Source: Falsiroseomonas stagni DSM 19981 (GTDB lineage: Bacteria > Pseudomonadota > Alphaproteobacteria > Acetobacterales > Acetobacteraceae). Taken from it: 64,000 nt of DNA. The notes beneath the pieces are model-generated. The model was not told where the DNA came from, searched no databases, and was given only the letters and a program-made list of their open reading frames with translations. Shown one piece after another: positions 51,301 through 58,915 of this stretch (position 1 is its first letter; each line of letters opens with the position of its first letter). The stretch covers positions 141,696 to 205,695 of the forward strand of contig NZ_FOSQ01000010.1 of the NCBI RefSeq assembly GCF_900114315.1. The letters run 5' to 3'. Made by a program: the position numbers and the translations under genes.

Positions 51301-51572
51301 TCGGCCTGACGGCGAAGGGGACGCTGCACCGCCGCCAGCAGCGCCTGGCGATGGAGGGCACGATCGTGCCGGCCTACATCTTCAATTCGCTGCTGGGGAA
51401 TATTCCCCTGCTGGGGCGGCTGTTCTCCCCGGAAACCGGCGGCGGGCTGTTCGCCGCGACCTTCCGGGTGGTGGGGCCGGTGGATGATCCGCAGGTCAGC
51501 GTGAACCCGCTGGCGGCGCTGACGCCGGGCTTCCTGCGCGGGCTGTTCGGGATCGGCCAGGGAACGCCGTAG
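48357..51572 (+). CDS. Large AsmA/DUF3971 (YhdP-like) inner-membrane protein
   Basis: A 1071-residue protein: one N-terminal membrane helix (about 19-41) then a very long run of beta-strand-rich AsmA-like repeats, a DUF3971 domain (about 300-800), and a C-terminal AsmA-2 domain (around 880-1060) containing NAPGFAKLLQALTFYGLVEALSGPGLSFSRLVAP, PAYIFNSLLGNIPLLGRLFSPETGGG and the end with PLAALTPGFLRGLF. Such proteins bridge the periplasm and are implicated in phospholipid transport to the outer membrane. The start follows GGAAGGAAGCG. Divergent from glnE. Confidence 0.9.
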   Translation: MRAAAGQVAREAHRWLHRLCALGVLLLVLAGLAAWRLAAGPVELPFLAHLIEEQASGEGAEARLEVGRAEIGWEGWRDGNLMPARLRLAGVRLRGADGTVRAELPDAAMTLSLPWLLRGELAPHTLELQRPALRLRRSAEGEVAVLVGTQAPEAPAATGTASRLDEILAAMMRPPTEETPLGALSRLRIADGRIVVEDEALGATWVLGHATVELRRLPSGGIAGQGAATLLLGEARVALAVTAEAAGSPAELSFRLSIPEVQPALLAAAARPLAPLAGLDAATRIEVAGRLDARGAIRHMQATLGAGAGRLDLGGGRVLPLAGLDLSLEGTPTALSIPQATLRLAGGAGAPTLRATAEAARSGEGWRGAATLALDQVSVAELPRYWPRGLGVGSERDWILENVTAGIARNGQWRAEVEASADLARLRVTGLAGTLDVADATVHWLRPIAPATGATGTVTFGLEEISLKVTAGRQTPAAPSGASSGGAAGAQAVTVKEGLVRFLFPPEGQDRTEMSFELAGPIPQAVAVIQHPRLKLFDRRPFPVKDPTGSFEGRLTVAFPLLADLPVEALRIGARVRLRDVRIQDVLFGRPLERGQAELTVDTDGLRVAGTGTLGGITARLGVEMDFRAGPPTQVVMRETVSARTDAATIAALGLPADELATGPIGLEVRTERRRSGQGRATIRADLRDTRMEITPLSWTKAPGQPATAEGVLRLNGDNLEAVETFRLEAPALLMRGNAAFARGARLERVTINEAAVEQSRFAGEARPPAREGAPWSLLLRGPVLDLRRTMAEDSPAGPAAPAAQGPPNAPPGTIWAVDARFDRTLLGPGRELGAVEARVVVDGLGVVREGRVAGRAGPRGPFEVSITAAGAGRAMRVTAEDAGALLGSFDVLRHLEGGRLTVNATYAHNRPGAPLSGTAEMSDFAVRNAPGFAKLLQALTFYGLVEALSGPGLSFSRLVAPFTLTPEELTLAEARAFSASLGLTAKGTLHRRQQRLAMEGTIVPAYIFNSLLGNIPLLGRLFSPETGGGLFAATFRVVGPVDDPQVSVNPLAALTPGFLRGLFGIGQGTP

Positions 51573-51590
51573 AGGGGGGTGGTCCAGCCG

Positions 51591-53339
51591 TCACCAGCGG
51601 TCCCACTCCGCCTCCGGCACCGGGGCGGCGGCCTGCACCGCGACCAGCGGCCGTTGCCAGCCTGGTGAATGCCAGCCCGGGGCCAGCACCCACAGCCCAT
51701 CCGCCTTGATGAGGAGGTCGCGCGCCGGGTCCATCCCGCGGCGCGCCGCCGCCAGCGCGGCCTCATCGCCCAGCACATAGAGGCTGCCGGGTTCATGGCG
51801 GCCATAGGCCAGCCGGGCCTTGGTGCTGGCGTTCAGCGCATCGACCCGCGCGGGGTCGAGCCGGGCGAGGTAGACGGCATCGGTGGGCAGGCCGCGCGTG
51901 GCGGCCAGTACGGCGACTTCCTCCCAATGCCGGGCCTGCATGCCGGTGGGTGCCAGGCGGATGCGTTCGTAGCGCGCCGTCGCCTTCTGCCAGAAGGGAT
52001 CGGCCAGTCGCAGCGCCGCGGTGGCGGGGGCGGGGCCGAAGAAGCCGTGCAGCCGCGTCACGCCGGGGCGGAGGTCCACCAGCTGCACCGCCAGCAACCC
52101 CGCCAGCACCAGCCCCGCCCGCCGCCCGCCAAGCGCGTGGACCAGGGCCGCGATGGCGCCGATCATCGCGGCATAGGCGACCGGCCAGAAGAAGCGGACT
52201 GAAGCGCGCAGCGCGTCGGCCATGCTCACCAGGCTGTCCGGCAGGGCCACCACCTCCACCACCCACCCGCCGATGGAGACCCGGTGGGTGAGGGCGAGGG
52301 CCAGGAACACACCGAGCCCCGCCAGCAGCGGCCAGCCCGGGCGCAGCCCCGGACGGGCGACGAAGGCCAGGAGCCCCGCCGCCAGCAGCAGCAGCACGCC
52401 GAGGCCAAGATAGGAATCCTGCGCCTCCAGATGGTCCCCATGGGGCATGTCCGGCAGGAAGCGGCCCCAGACGCTGGGGTCGAAGGGCGCGAGCAGGTCC
52501 AGCTGCATCTGGCCGAAGCCGCCCCAGGTGCCGCCCAATCCATCGCCCAGCACGAAGAACCCCGCCAGCCACAGCCCCGCCAGGCCGAGCCCGGGGACCA
52601 GCAGGGCCTCCGCCGCCAGCCAGGCCGGGCGGCGGTCGGCGCGCAGCGCGCGGGCCAGGGCATCGGTGGCCCAGAGACCGGCCACCATGGGCAGCAGATA
52701 GGCGTGGATGAGGGAGGAAGCGCCGACCAGCGCCGCCCAGGCGGCGACGCGCCGTGCCGTGCTGGCCTGCGTCAGGCAGAGATACAGCGCGATCAACAGC
52801 AGGAACTGGCCGCCCAGGGCGAAATGCCCGCCCAGCCGGTTCAGCAGCAGGGGCTGCACCAGGAAAAGCGCCGCACCAGCCAGCCGCGCCAGCGGATCGG
52901 CCGTGAAGAGGCCCAGGATCCGCCAGGCCATGAAGGCCTGCAGCGCCCCGCAGGCATAGATCCAGAGGCCCCAGTACTGCGACACCTCCACCAGCGGCCG
53001 CAGCGCCTTGAAGGCGAAGGCCAGCAGGGGGATCGAATCCGAGTAGAAGATGGAGGATCCGATCTCCATCCCCCAATCCGGGTTGAGGCCCGGCGGCCAG
53101 GACCAGGGCGCACGGCTGAAATAGGTCCAGCCGAGCCAGTACTGGACCGGGTCGGGACCGATCCTGCCTTCCAGCATCCAGCCCGTGCGCCAGGGCGCCA
53201 GGATGCCCGGGCGATAGATCGCCGCGATGACGACGAGCCCCATGGCCACCGCCGCCAGGCCGCCCCACCAGCGGGGCAGCATGACGGCGCGGGGCAGGCT
53301 GGCGGGCAGCGGCAGCCCGGGCAGGGCGGCGCGAGACAT
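51591..53339 (-). CDS. DUF6311-like multi-span membrane protein
   Basis: A 582-residue protein with about ten membrane helices and a C-terminal soluble part of about 140 residues. The GLNPDWGMEIGSSIFYSDSIPLLAFAFK motif, with the first periplasmic loop rich in Trp/Pro, is typical of DUF6311 proteins, which resemble GT-C glycosyltransferases or their regulators. An aspartate pair expected for GT-C catalysis (DxD near TM1) is seen only as a single Asp (PDPVQYWLGW). AGGAG precedes the ATG. Inferred role: lipid-linked sugar transfer; no proof. Confidence 0.8.
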   Translation of the reverse strand: MSRAALPGLPLPASLPRAVMLPRWWGGLAAVAMGLVVIAAIYRPGILAPWRTGWMLEGRIGPDPVQYWLGWTYFSRAPWSWPPGLNPDWGMEIGSSIFYSDSIPLLAFAFKALRPLVEVSQYWGLWIYACGALQAFMAWRILGLFTADPLARLAGAALFLVQPLLLNRLGGHFALGGQFLLLIALYLCLTQASTARRVAAWAALVGASSLIHAYLLPMVAGLWATDALARALRADRRPAWLAAEALLVPGLGLAGLWLAGFFVLGDGLGGTWGGFGQMQLDLLAPFDPSVWGRFLPDMPHGDHLEAQDSYLGLGVLLLLAAGLLAFVARPGLRPGWPLLAGLGVFLALALTHRVSIGGWVVEVVALPDSLVSMADALRASVRFFWPVAYAAMIGAIAALVHALGGRRAGLVLAGLLAVQLVDLRPGVTRLHGFFGPAPATAALRLADPFWQKATARYERIRLAPTGMQARHWEEVAVLAATRGLPTDAVYLARLDPARVDALNASTKARLAYGRHEPGSLYVLGDEAALAAARRGMDPARDLLIKADGLWVLAPGWHSPGWQRPLVAVQAAAPVPEAEWDRW

Positions 53340-53671
53340 GCGACTTGGCTCTCCTCGCGGCTGGTGCGGGCGCGGTCCGTTTGCACAACGGCAAACCGCC
53401 GCCTGGTTCCCCGGCGGGCCTCTAGCTGGGTTGTTTGTGACGAAAAATTAAGGTCGTGCCGCGGCGAAATCGTGATGGCAATGAGGCACGCAACAGGACC
53501 AGGGTCCTGTGCCTGGTCACGCGATAGCGCGCTTCGGGGCGGCAGCGCCATTCCGGGTGGCGCGCGAGAGCCAAAGCTGGATCGGCTCAAGGCGCCCTGG
53601 AACGCCCTGATGCCGTTGCGGGGCGGATCGGGGCGTTGAGGAAGCGGGCCTCTCAACGCCCTCGATGCGCG
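53340..53671. other. 332-bp gap between the DUF6311 gene and tyrS
   Basis: No gene is seen. The 3' end of tyrS (minus) is followed by a perfect 10-bp inverted repeat GGGCGTTGAG-N11-CTCAACGCCC (53631-53661) without a T run, a possible Rho-assisted stop. The rest should carry the promoter of the DUF6311 gene; the most AT-rich part is around 53430-53450 (a run reading GAAAAATTAAGG on the plus strand). Confidence 0.45.
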
Positions 53672-54895
53672 TCAGCCCGGCCGCACCAGCAGGTGCTTCT
53701 TGCGGCCGAGGGAGAGCTTGGCCGCGCCGTCCCGCAGATCGGCCACCGTCACGATCGCCGCGACGTCGGACACCGGCGCATCGTTCAGCCGAACGCCGCC
53801 CTGCGCCATCAGGCGCCGCGCCTCCCCCTTGCTGGCGACCAGCTTCGCCTCCGCCAGCAGGTCGATGATCCCGGCGGGCAGGGTGGCCACCAGGCTCGGC
53901 AGCGTCTCCGCGGCCTCACCCTGCTCGAAGGCGCGGCGGGCGGTCTCGGCGGCGGCGTCCGCGGCGGCGCGGCCATGCAGGATGGCGGTTGCCTCGGTGG
54001 CCAGGATCTTCTTCGCCTCGTTGATCTCGGCGCCGGCCAGCGCGCCGAGCCGCCTGACCTCCTCCATGGGCAGTTCGGTGAAGAGCGCGAGGAAGCGGCC
54101 GACATCCGCATCCTCCGTGTTCCGCCAGTACTGCCAGTAGTCGTAGGGGGAGAGGCGGTCGGGGTTCAGCCAGACGGCGCCGGAGGCCGTCTTGCCCATC
54201 TTGGCGCCCGACGCGGTGGTGAGCAGTGGCGTGGTCAGCACATGGGCGTGGCCGCCGGCGACGCGGCGGATCAGCTCCGCCCCCATGATGATGTTCCCCC
54301 ACTGGTCGGACCCGCCCATCTGGAGGACCGCCCCGTGTCGCCGGTGCAATTCGAGAAAATCGTAGGACTGGAGCAGCATGTAGTTGAACTCGAGGAAGCT
54401 GAGCGGCTGTTCGCGTTCGAGGCGCAGCCGCACGCTGTCCATGGTCAACATGCGGTTGACGCTGAAGTGGCGGCCGATGTCGCGCAGGAAGGGGATGTAG
54501 CGCAGCCCGTCCAGCCATTCGGCATTATCCAGCATCAGGGCGCCGGCGTTGAAATCCAGCAGCGCCTCGAAGGTCCGGCGGATGCCGACCTTGTTGGTCT
54601 CGATGACCTCATCGGTCAGCAACTGCCGGGCATCATCCTTGCCGGAGGGGTCGCCCACCTTGGTCGTGCCGCCGCCGATCAGTGCGATGGGCTTGCCGCC
54701 GGTCTTCTGGAGCAGCCGCAGCAACATCGTTGGCATGAGGTGGCCGACATGCAGGCTGTCCGCCGTGCAGTCATAGCCGATATAGGCCGTCAGCCCCCCC
54801 TTGTTCAGCGCGGCATCCAGCTCCGCCTCGTCCGAGGTCTGGTGGATGTAGCCGCGTTCCTTGGCGATGCGCAGGAAGTCGCTGGTGATGGTCAT
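53672..54895 (-). CDS. tyrS: Tyrosyl-tRNA synthetase
   Basis: A 407-residue class I synthetase that charges tRNA-Tyr. The HIGH-type motif is HVGH (49-52), the KMSKS-type loop KMGKT (232-236), and the tyrosine site [13 protein letters not shown] and [11 protein letters not shown] are intact; an S4 RNA-binding domain ends the protein. Divergent from anmK with 62 bases between starts, a common alphaproteobacterial arrangement. Confidence 0.98.
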   Translation of the reverse strand: MTITSDFLRIAKERGYIHQTSDEAELDAALNKGGLTAYIGYDCTADSLHVGHLMPTMLLRLLQKTGGKPIALIGGGTTKVGDPSGKDDARQLLTDEVIETNKVGIRRTFEALLDFNAGALMLDNAEWLDGLRYIPFLRDIGRHFSVNRMLTMDSVRLRLEREQPLSFLEFNYMLLQSYDFLELHRRHGAVLQMGGSDQWGNIIMGAELIRRVAGGHAHVLTTPLLTTASGAKMGKTASGAVWLNPDRLSPYDYWQYWRNTEDADVGRFLALFTELPMEEVRRLGALAGAEINEAKKILATEATAILHGRAAADAAAETARRAFEQGEAAETLPSLVATLPAGIIDLLAEAKLVASKGEARRLMAQGGVRLNDAPVSDVAAIVTVADLRDGAAKLSLGRKKHLLVRPG

Positions 54896-54957
54896 GGGGG
54901 TCCGTCATCGGCTGCCCGGGTCTTTCCCGGCGGCGCGCGGCGTAGCACGTTGGGGGG

Positions 54958-56055
54958 ATGCTGCGAACCATAGGGCTGATGAGCGGGACCTCCCTCGACG
55001 GGGTGGATGCCGCCTGGGTGGAGACGGATGGGGAGGCGATCGGGCGATTGGGCCCGGTGCTGACGCTGCCCTATGACCCCGCGCTGCGGCGCGATTTGCG
55101 CCAGCTGCTGGACCGGGCGCCGGCGATGTCCCCCGAGGACCCCTTCCTGCTGGATTGCGTCGCCCGGCTGACGGACCGGCATGTGGAGGCGGTGCGCGCC
55201 ATCGGCTGGCCCGCGGATGTGATCGGCTTCCATGGCCAGACCATCCTGCACCGCCCCGCCCGCCCCGGCATGAACGCCGCCGGCTTCACCTGGCAGGTGG
55301 GCGACGCCCAGCGCCTGGCGCGGGAGACGGGGATGACCGTCGCCTATGATTTCCGCAGCGCCGATGTGGCGGCGGGTGGGCAGGGGGCGCCGCTGGTGCC
55401 GGTGGTCCATGCCGCCATGGCGCGGGACCTGCCGAAGCCGCTGGCGGTGCTGAACCTCGGCGGAGTCGCCAATGTCACCTGGATCGGCGCGGATGGCTCG
55501 CTGGTGGCCTTCGACACCGGCCCGGCGAACGGGCCGCTGGATGATTGGCTGCGGCTCCATACCGGGGAGGCCTTCGACCGCGACGGCAAGCTGGCACTTG
55601 CCGGGCAGGTGGATGGGGGGGTGATGGCCCATATGCTGGACCATCCCTGGCTGCTGGCGCCGCCGCCGAAATCGCTGGACCGGCTGGATTTCCATCGAGC
55701 GTTGCGCGACGCCGGGGCGGGAGCGCTCTCCCCGGCCGATGGGGCGGCGACCCTCGTCGCCTTCGCCGCCGTCTGCGTGGCGGCCGCGGCGCGGCACTTC
55801 CCGGAGTCGCCGGTGCAATGGCTGGTGGCCGGCGGCGGGCGGCGCAACCCGGCCATGATGCGCGCCCTCAACGCCGCGCTGGCGGAACCGGTCCGCGCCG
55901 TGGAGGTGGCGGGCTGGAATGGTGATGCGCTGGAGGCGCAGGCCTTCGGCGTGCTGGCGGCGCGCACCTGGCGCGGCCTGCCGCTGACCTTCCCGGGCAC
56001 GACCGGGTGCCCGCAGCCGCTGCCCGGCGGGCGGCTGGTGGGTTCGCTGCTCTAG
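54958..56055 (+). CDS. anmK: Anhydro-N-acetylmuramic acid kinase
   Basis: A 365-residue sugar kinase of the actin-like ATPase fold. It phosphorylates 1,6-anhydroMurNAc from peptidoglycan turnover and opens the ring to MurNAc-6-phosphate. GLMSGTSLDGVDAAWVETDG (5-24), GFHGQTILHRP, VLNLGGVANVTWIG, FDTGPANGPLDD and the C-terminal GGGRRNPAMM are typical. Length is normal. Divergent from tyrS. Confidence 0.97.
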   Translation: MLRTIGLMSGTSLDGVDAAWVETDGEAIGRLGPVLTLPYDPALRRDLRQLLDRAPAMSPEDPFLLDCVARLTDRHVEAVRAIGWPADVIGFHGQTILHRPARPGMNAAGFTWQVGDAQRLARETGMTVAYDFRSADVAAGGQGAPLVPVVHAAMARDLPKPLAVLNLGGVANVTWIGADGSLVAFDTGPANGPLDDWLRLHTGEAFDRDGKLALAGQVDGGVMAHMLDHPWLLAPPPKSLDRLDFHRALRDAGAGALSPADGAATLVAFAAVCVAAAARHFPESPVQWLVAGGGRRNPAMMRALNAALAEPVRAVEVAGWNGDALEAQAFGVLAARTWRGLPLTFPGTTGCPQPLPGGRLVGSLL

Positions 56056-56133
56056 GGACATCGTCGGCGGCAAGGGATTCGCTGATCGCGGCGCTTTGGG
56101 CGAGAATTTTCTCTCGTTTGCGCTCTGCGGCGG

Positions 56134-56153
56134 GGCATGGAGAATTCCATGCC
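56134..56153 (+). promoter_or_regulatory. 20-bp perfect inverted repeat abutting a start codon
   Basis: GGCATGGA-GAAT-TCCATGCC lies immediately before the ATG of the Bug-type receptor gene. It is either an operator or an mRNA hairpin that could hide the start region; the only purine-rich ribosome-binding candidate (GGAGA) is within it. Confidence 0.6.
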
Positions 56154-57110
56154 ATGACCTGCCCGATCCCCCGCCGCGCGCTGCTGCTCGCGCCCTTCCT
56201 CGCCACCCCCGCCCGGGCCCAGGACCGGCCCGTGCGGCTGCTGATCGGCATGCCCGCCGGCGCGGCACCGGACCTGCTGACCCGCCTGCTGGCGGAGCGC
56301 CTGGCGGCGGGACTCGGCCAGGCGGTGGTGGTGGAGAACCGGCCCGGCGCCGCCGGCAACCTGGCCGCGACGGCGCTGGCCCGCGCGGCCCCTGATGGCG
56401 GGACCATCGGCACGCTGCTCGGCGCGACGCTCGCCATCAACCGGCACCTCTACCCGGAGATGCCCTTCGACCCCGCCCGGGACTTCGCGCCCCTGCTGCG
56501 CTTCGCCCGTTTCCCGGGCGTGGTGCTGGTGCCGCGGGAGGCGCCGGTGGCGGGGCTGGCGGAACTTGGGCCCTGGCTGCGCGGGCTGGGGCGGCCCGCC
56601 CTGGTGGCGACGCCGGGCGCCGGCACCATCCCGCATCTGGCGGCGGAGATGCTGCTGCGGGCGATCGGCGTGCCGGGGGAGATGGTGCATTACCGCGGCG
56701 ACCCCGATGCGCTGCGGGACCTGGCGGCCGGACGCGTGCAGGTCATGGTCGCGCCCCTTCCGGCCGCGCTGCCGCAGATCGAGGCCGGGCGGGCGCGCGG
56801 CCTGGCGGTGACCGCCGCCGCCCGCACGCCGCTGGCGCCCGGCCTGCCGGCGGTGGCGGAGACCCTGCCCGGCTTCGTCGCGGAATCCTGGCTGGCGCTG
56901 GGGGCGCCGGCGGGGCTGCCGGGGGCGCAGGCGGAACGGCTGGTGGCGCTGGCCCAGGCCGCGCTGGCCGACCCCACCCTGGCGTCCCGCTTCGCGGCGC
57001 TGGGGGCGGAGATCCCGGGCGAGACGGGGCCGGCGCTGGCCGCCGTCATCGCGGCGGAGGATGCGCGCTGGGGCGGTGTGATCCGCGACGCCGGGGTGCG
57101 GCTTGAATAG
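56154..57110 (+). CDS. Bug/TctC-family solute-binding protein (tripartite tricarboxylate transporter receptor)
   Basis: A 318-residue periplasmic receptor with a signal peptide (cleavage near ARA-QD, residue 23). Family pattern: PVRLLIGMPAGAAPDLLTRLLAERL, VVVENRPGAAGNLAATALARAAPDG, YPEMPFDPARDFAPL, PALVATPGAGTIPHLAAEML and the late NSWLALGAPAGLP-type segment (here ESWLALGAPAGLP). It is orphan: no TctA/TctB genes are near. Followed by a strong hairpin at 57127-57153. Confidence 0.93.
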   Translation: MTCPIPRRALLLAPFLATPARAQDRPVRLLIGMPAGAAPDLLTRLLAERLAAGLGQAVVVENRPGAAGNLAATALARAAPDGGTIGTLLGATLAINRHLYPEMPFDPARDFAPLLRFARFPGVVLVPREAPVAGLAELGPWLRGLGRPALVATPGAGTIPHLAAEMLLRAIGVPGEMVHYRGDPDALRDLAAGRVQVMVAPLPAALPQIEAGRARGLAVTAAARTPLAPGLPAVAETLPGFVAESWLALGAPAGLPGAQAERLVALAQAALADPTLASRFAALGAEIPGETGPALAAVIAAEDARWGGVIRDAGVRLE

Positions 57111-57126
57111 GCCGCCGGAACGCGAA

Positions 57127-57153
57127 ACGGCGCGCGGGGGTGCCGCGCGCCGT
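57127..57153. terminator. Bidirectional hairpin terminator between convergent genes
   Basis: ACGGCGCGCGG-GGGTG-CCGCGCGCCGT is an 11-bp perfect stem with a 5-base loop, in the 70-bp gap between the Bug-type gene and the minus-strand hydrolase. There is no T run on either side, so termination may need Rho. Confidence 0.7.
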
Positions 57154-57180
57154 GCCGGGGGTATCAGCGGTGCCGGCGGA

Positions 57181-57849
57181 TCAGTCGGCCGCGAGCGCCA
57201 TGCGGCCGCGGTTCAGCACGCCCATCACATGGTCTTCCGCCGCATCGGCCACCTGTTCGGCCTGGGGCGGCGTGAAGATGTGGCCGGCGCCCGGCATCAC
57301 GCGGTAGTCGATGCGGATGCCCTTCTGGGTATTCAGCTTGTCCACAAGCTTGCGCACGCTGGTTTCCGGAACCAGCTCGTCATCCGCGCCGTGCAGCATC
57401 AGGCCGTTGCAGGGGCAGGGGGCGAGGAAGCCGAAATCATAATGGCTGGCGGGGGCGGAGACGCTGACGAAGCCGCCCATTTCCGGCCGGCGCATCAGCA
57501 GCTGCATGCCGACATAGGAGCCGAAGGAATAGCCCGCGACCCAGAGGGAGGAGGCATTCGGGTTCACGGCCTGGAGGAAGTCGAGCGCCGCCGCGGCGTC
57601 CGAGATCTCCCCGATCCCGCCATCGTAGCGGCCCTGGCTGCGGCCCACGCCACGGAAGTTGAAGCGGAGGGTCGAGAACCCCATCGCCTGGAAACGCTGG
57701 TACAGCGCATGAACGATCCGGTTGTTCATGGTCCCGCCATGCAGCGGGTGCGGGTGCAGGATCAGCGCGACCGGCGCATGGGCCTGCTTCGCATGGTGAT
57801 AACGACCCTCAAGCCGGCCGTCGGGGCCGGCGAACATGACTTCGGGCAT
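57181..57849 (-). CDS. Alpha/beta hydrolase (COG2945-like)
   Basis: A 222-residue alpha/beta hydrolase without a signal peptide. Pattern: LILHPHPLHGGTMNNRIVHALYQRF (31-55), TLRFNFRGVGRSQG, nucleophile elbow GYSFGSY (Ser108), acid Asp in LHGADDELVP and His in GAGHIF. This matches the COG2945 group of small intracellular hydrolases. Preceded by an unusually long leader (to about 58216) with a structured segment. Confidence 0.93.
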   Translation of the reverse strand: MPEVMFAGPDGRLEGRYHHAKQAHAPVALILHPHPLHGGTMNNRIVHALYQRFQAMGFSTLRFNFRGVGRSQGRYDGGIGEISDAAAALDFLQAVNPNASSLWVAGYSFGSYVGMQLLMRRPEMGGFVSVSAPASHYDFGFLAPCPCNGLMLHGADDELVPETSVRKLVDKLNTQKGIRIDYRVMPGAGHIFTPPQAEQVADAAEDHVMGVLNRGRMALAAD

Positions 57850-58215
57850 CGTTCCTTCGATCCAGTCCGTGTTGGGTGCACGACAGGCAGGGCCTCAGCC
57901 CAACCCCGCCATCGCGCACCATGACCGGGGGCGGGGCTGCGCAGGGCAGCCGCCACCTGGCCGTTTGGGGAACCACCCGCGCCGCCGCCGCGACGCGCCT
58001 CGGGCACGAACCAGGGCCAGACCTGATCGTTCGGCATTCCCGCCCCTGAGGGGACCCCTTCTGGGCCCAGCGCCGTTTGTTGACGGCGCTGGTCGGGAAC
58101 AATAGCCTCGTGATGGCGACGGGTCGTCGCGGTCACTCGGCTCCGGTCTTGGCTCTGGTGGACGCGGCAGGCCCGCGCCCGAGGGCACCCCGGGGCGGGC
58201 TCCCGAGCCCCAGGG

Positions 58216-58250
58216 TGGCCGCAATATAGGTGAGGCGCGGGCAGGTTTCA
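58216..58250 (-). promoter_or_regulatory. Candidate sigma-70-type promoter for the hydrolase leader
   Basis: Reading the minus strand, TGAAAC (58250-58245) and TATATT (58228-58223) are separated by 16 bases. The start would fall near 58216, about 365 bases before the hydrolase ATG. Confidence 0.45.
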
Positions 58251-58360
58251 TATCGGATTCATGGCATGGCCCGCATCTTCCTGCTGCTGAGGCGGCCTTG
58301 TAAGGCTCACGTTCCGGACAGTGGACATACCCACTCGCCCCGCGGGGGATTTGCGAGTCC

Positions 58361-58387
58361 GGGGCACACGCCGGGCGGGAGTGCCCC
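58361..58387 (+). promoter_or_regulatory. Hairpin enclosing the ribosome-binding site of the Rrf2/IscR gene
   Basis: GGGGCAC (58361-58367) and GTGCCCC (58381-58387) are perfect complements flanking a 13-base loop that contains the GGGAG ribosome-binding site; the ATG follows directly. It could modulate translation. A second small inverted repeat, AGTGG-N6-CCACT, lies at 58320-58335. Confidence 0.5.
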
Positions 58388-58915
58388 ATGAGACTCTCCA
58401 CCCGGGGCCGCTACGCGGTCATGGCGATGGTCGAACTCGCGGCCCGCGACGACTCGGCGACCGGCGAGGGGAAGGGGTCGCGCGGGCAGGTCAGCCTGGC
58501 GGAGATCGCCAGCGCCCAGCATCTGTCGCTGGCCTATCTGGAGCAGTTGTTCGGCCCGCTGCGGCGCGCCGGCCTTGTCGTCTCCACCCGCGGTCCGGGG
58601 GGTGGGTACCGCCTGGCGCGGGGGGCGGGGGCGATCTCCATCGCCGATATCGTGGAGGCGGTGGACGAGCCCATCCATGCCACCCGCTGCGACGATGGCG
58701 GGCCGGGATGCCTGGCGGGCCAGCGCTGCCTGACGCATGACCTCTGGGCGGAGCTTGGCGACCAGATCCGGCTGTTCCTGGAGGCGGTGACACTCGCGGA
58801 TGTGATCGGGGGCAAGGTGCTGGGCCGGGCCATCGCGCCGCCCCTGACGGATTCGGTGACGCCGGATGCGGTCACGACGGATGCGGTCGCGACGGATCAT
58901 GGCCCTCTATCTTGA
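58388..58915 (+). CDS. Rrf2-family transcriptional regulator, IscR-like
   Basis: A 175-residue regulator. The Rrf2 winged helix opens with MRLSTRGRYAVMAMVELA and carries SLAEIASAQHLSLAYLEQLFGPLRRAGLVVSTRGPGGGYRLAR. Cys101, Cys108 and Cys114 (C-x6-C-x5-C, followed by LTHDLW) fit the [2Fe-2S] ligand region of IscR. It probably controls the downstream sulfur/Fe-S operon in response to cluster status. The C-terminal tail has a short tandem repeat (PDAV, TDAV, ATD), and the next gene starts inside the tail, 17 bases before its stop. Confidence 0.92.
   Translation: MRLSTRGRYAVMAMVELAARDDSATGEGKGSRGQVSLAEIASAQHLSLAYLEQLFGPLRRAGLVVSTRGPGGGYRLARGAGAISIADIVEAVDEPIHATRCDDGGPGCLAGQRCLTHDLWAELGDQIRLFLEAVTLADVIGGKVLGRAIAPPLTDSVTPDAVTTDAVATDHGPLS

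Larger units (their letters stand above)
57850..58387. other. 538-bp divergent region: long structured leader and Rrf2 regulator promoter
   Basis: Short open frames occur on both strands but none looks coding. On the minus strand a candidate promoter at 58216-58250 would give a leader of about 365 bases for the hydrolase; it contains the perfect hairpin CCAGCGCCGT-N6-ACGGCGCTGG (58067-58092). On the plus side a hairpin just before the regulator start is at 58361-58387. I could not match the leader to 6S, tmRNA, SRP RNA or a riboswitch by eye. Confidence 0.5.

Noticed and set aside
57850..58387. 6S RNA, tmRNA or SRP RNA in the long gap.
   Set aside because: None of their conserved sequence blocks were found by eye on either strand; kept only as an unassigned structured leader.
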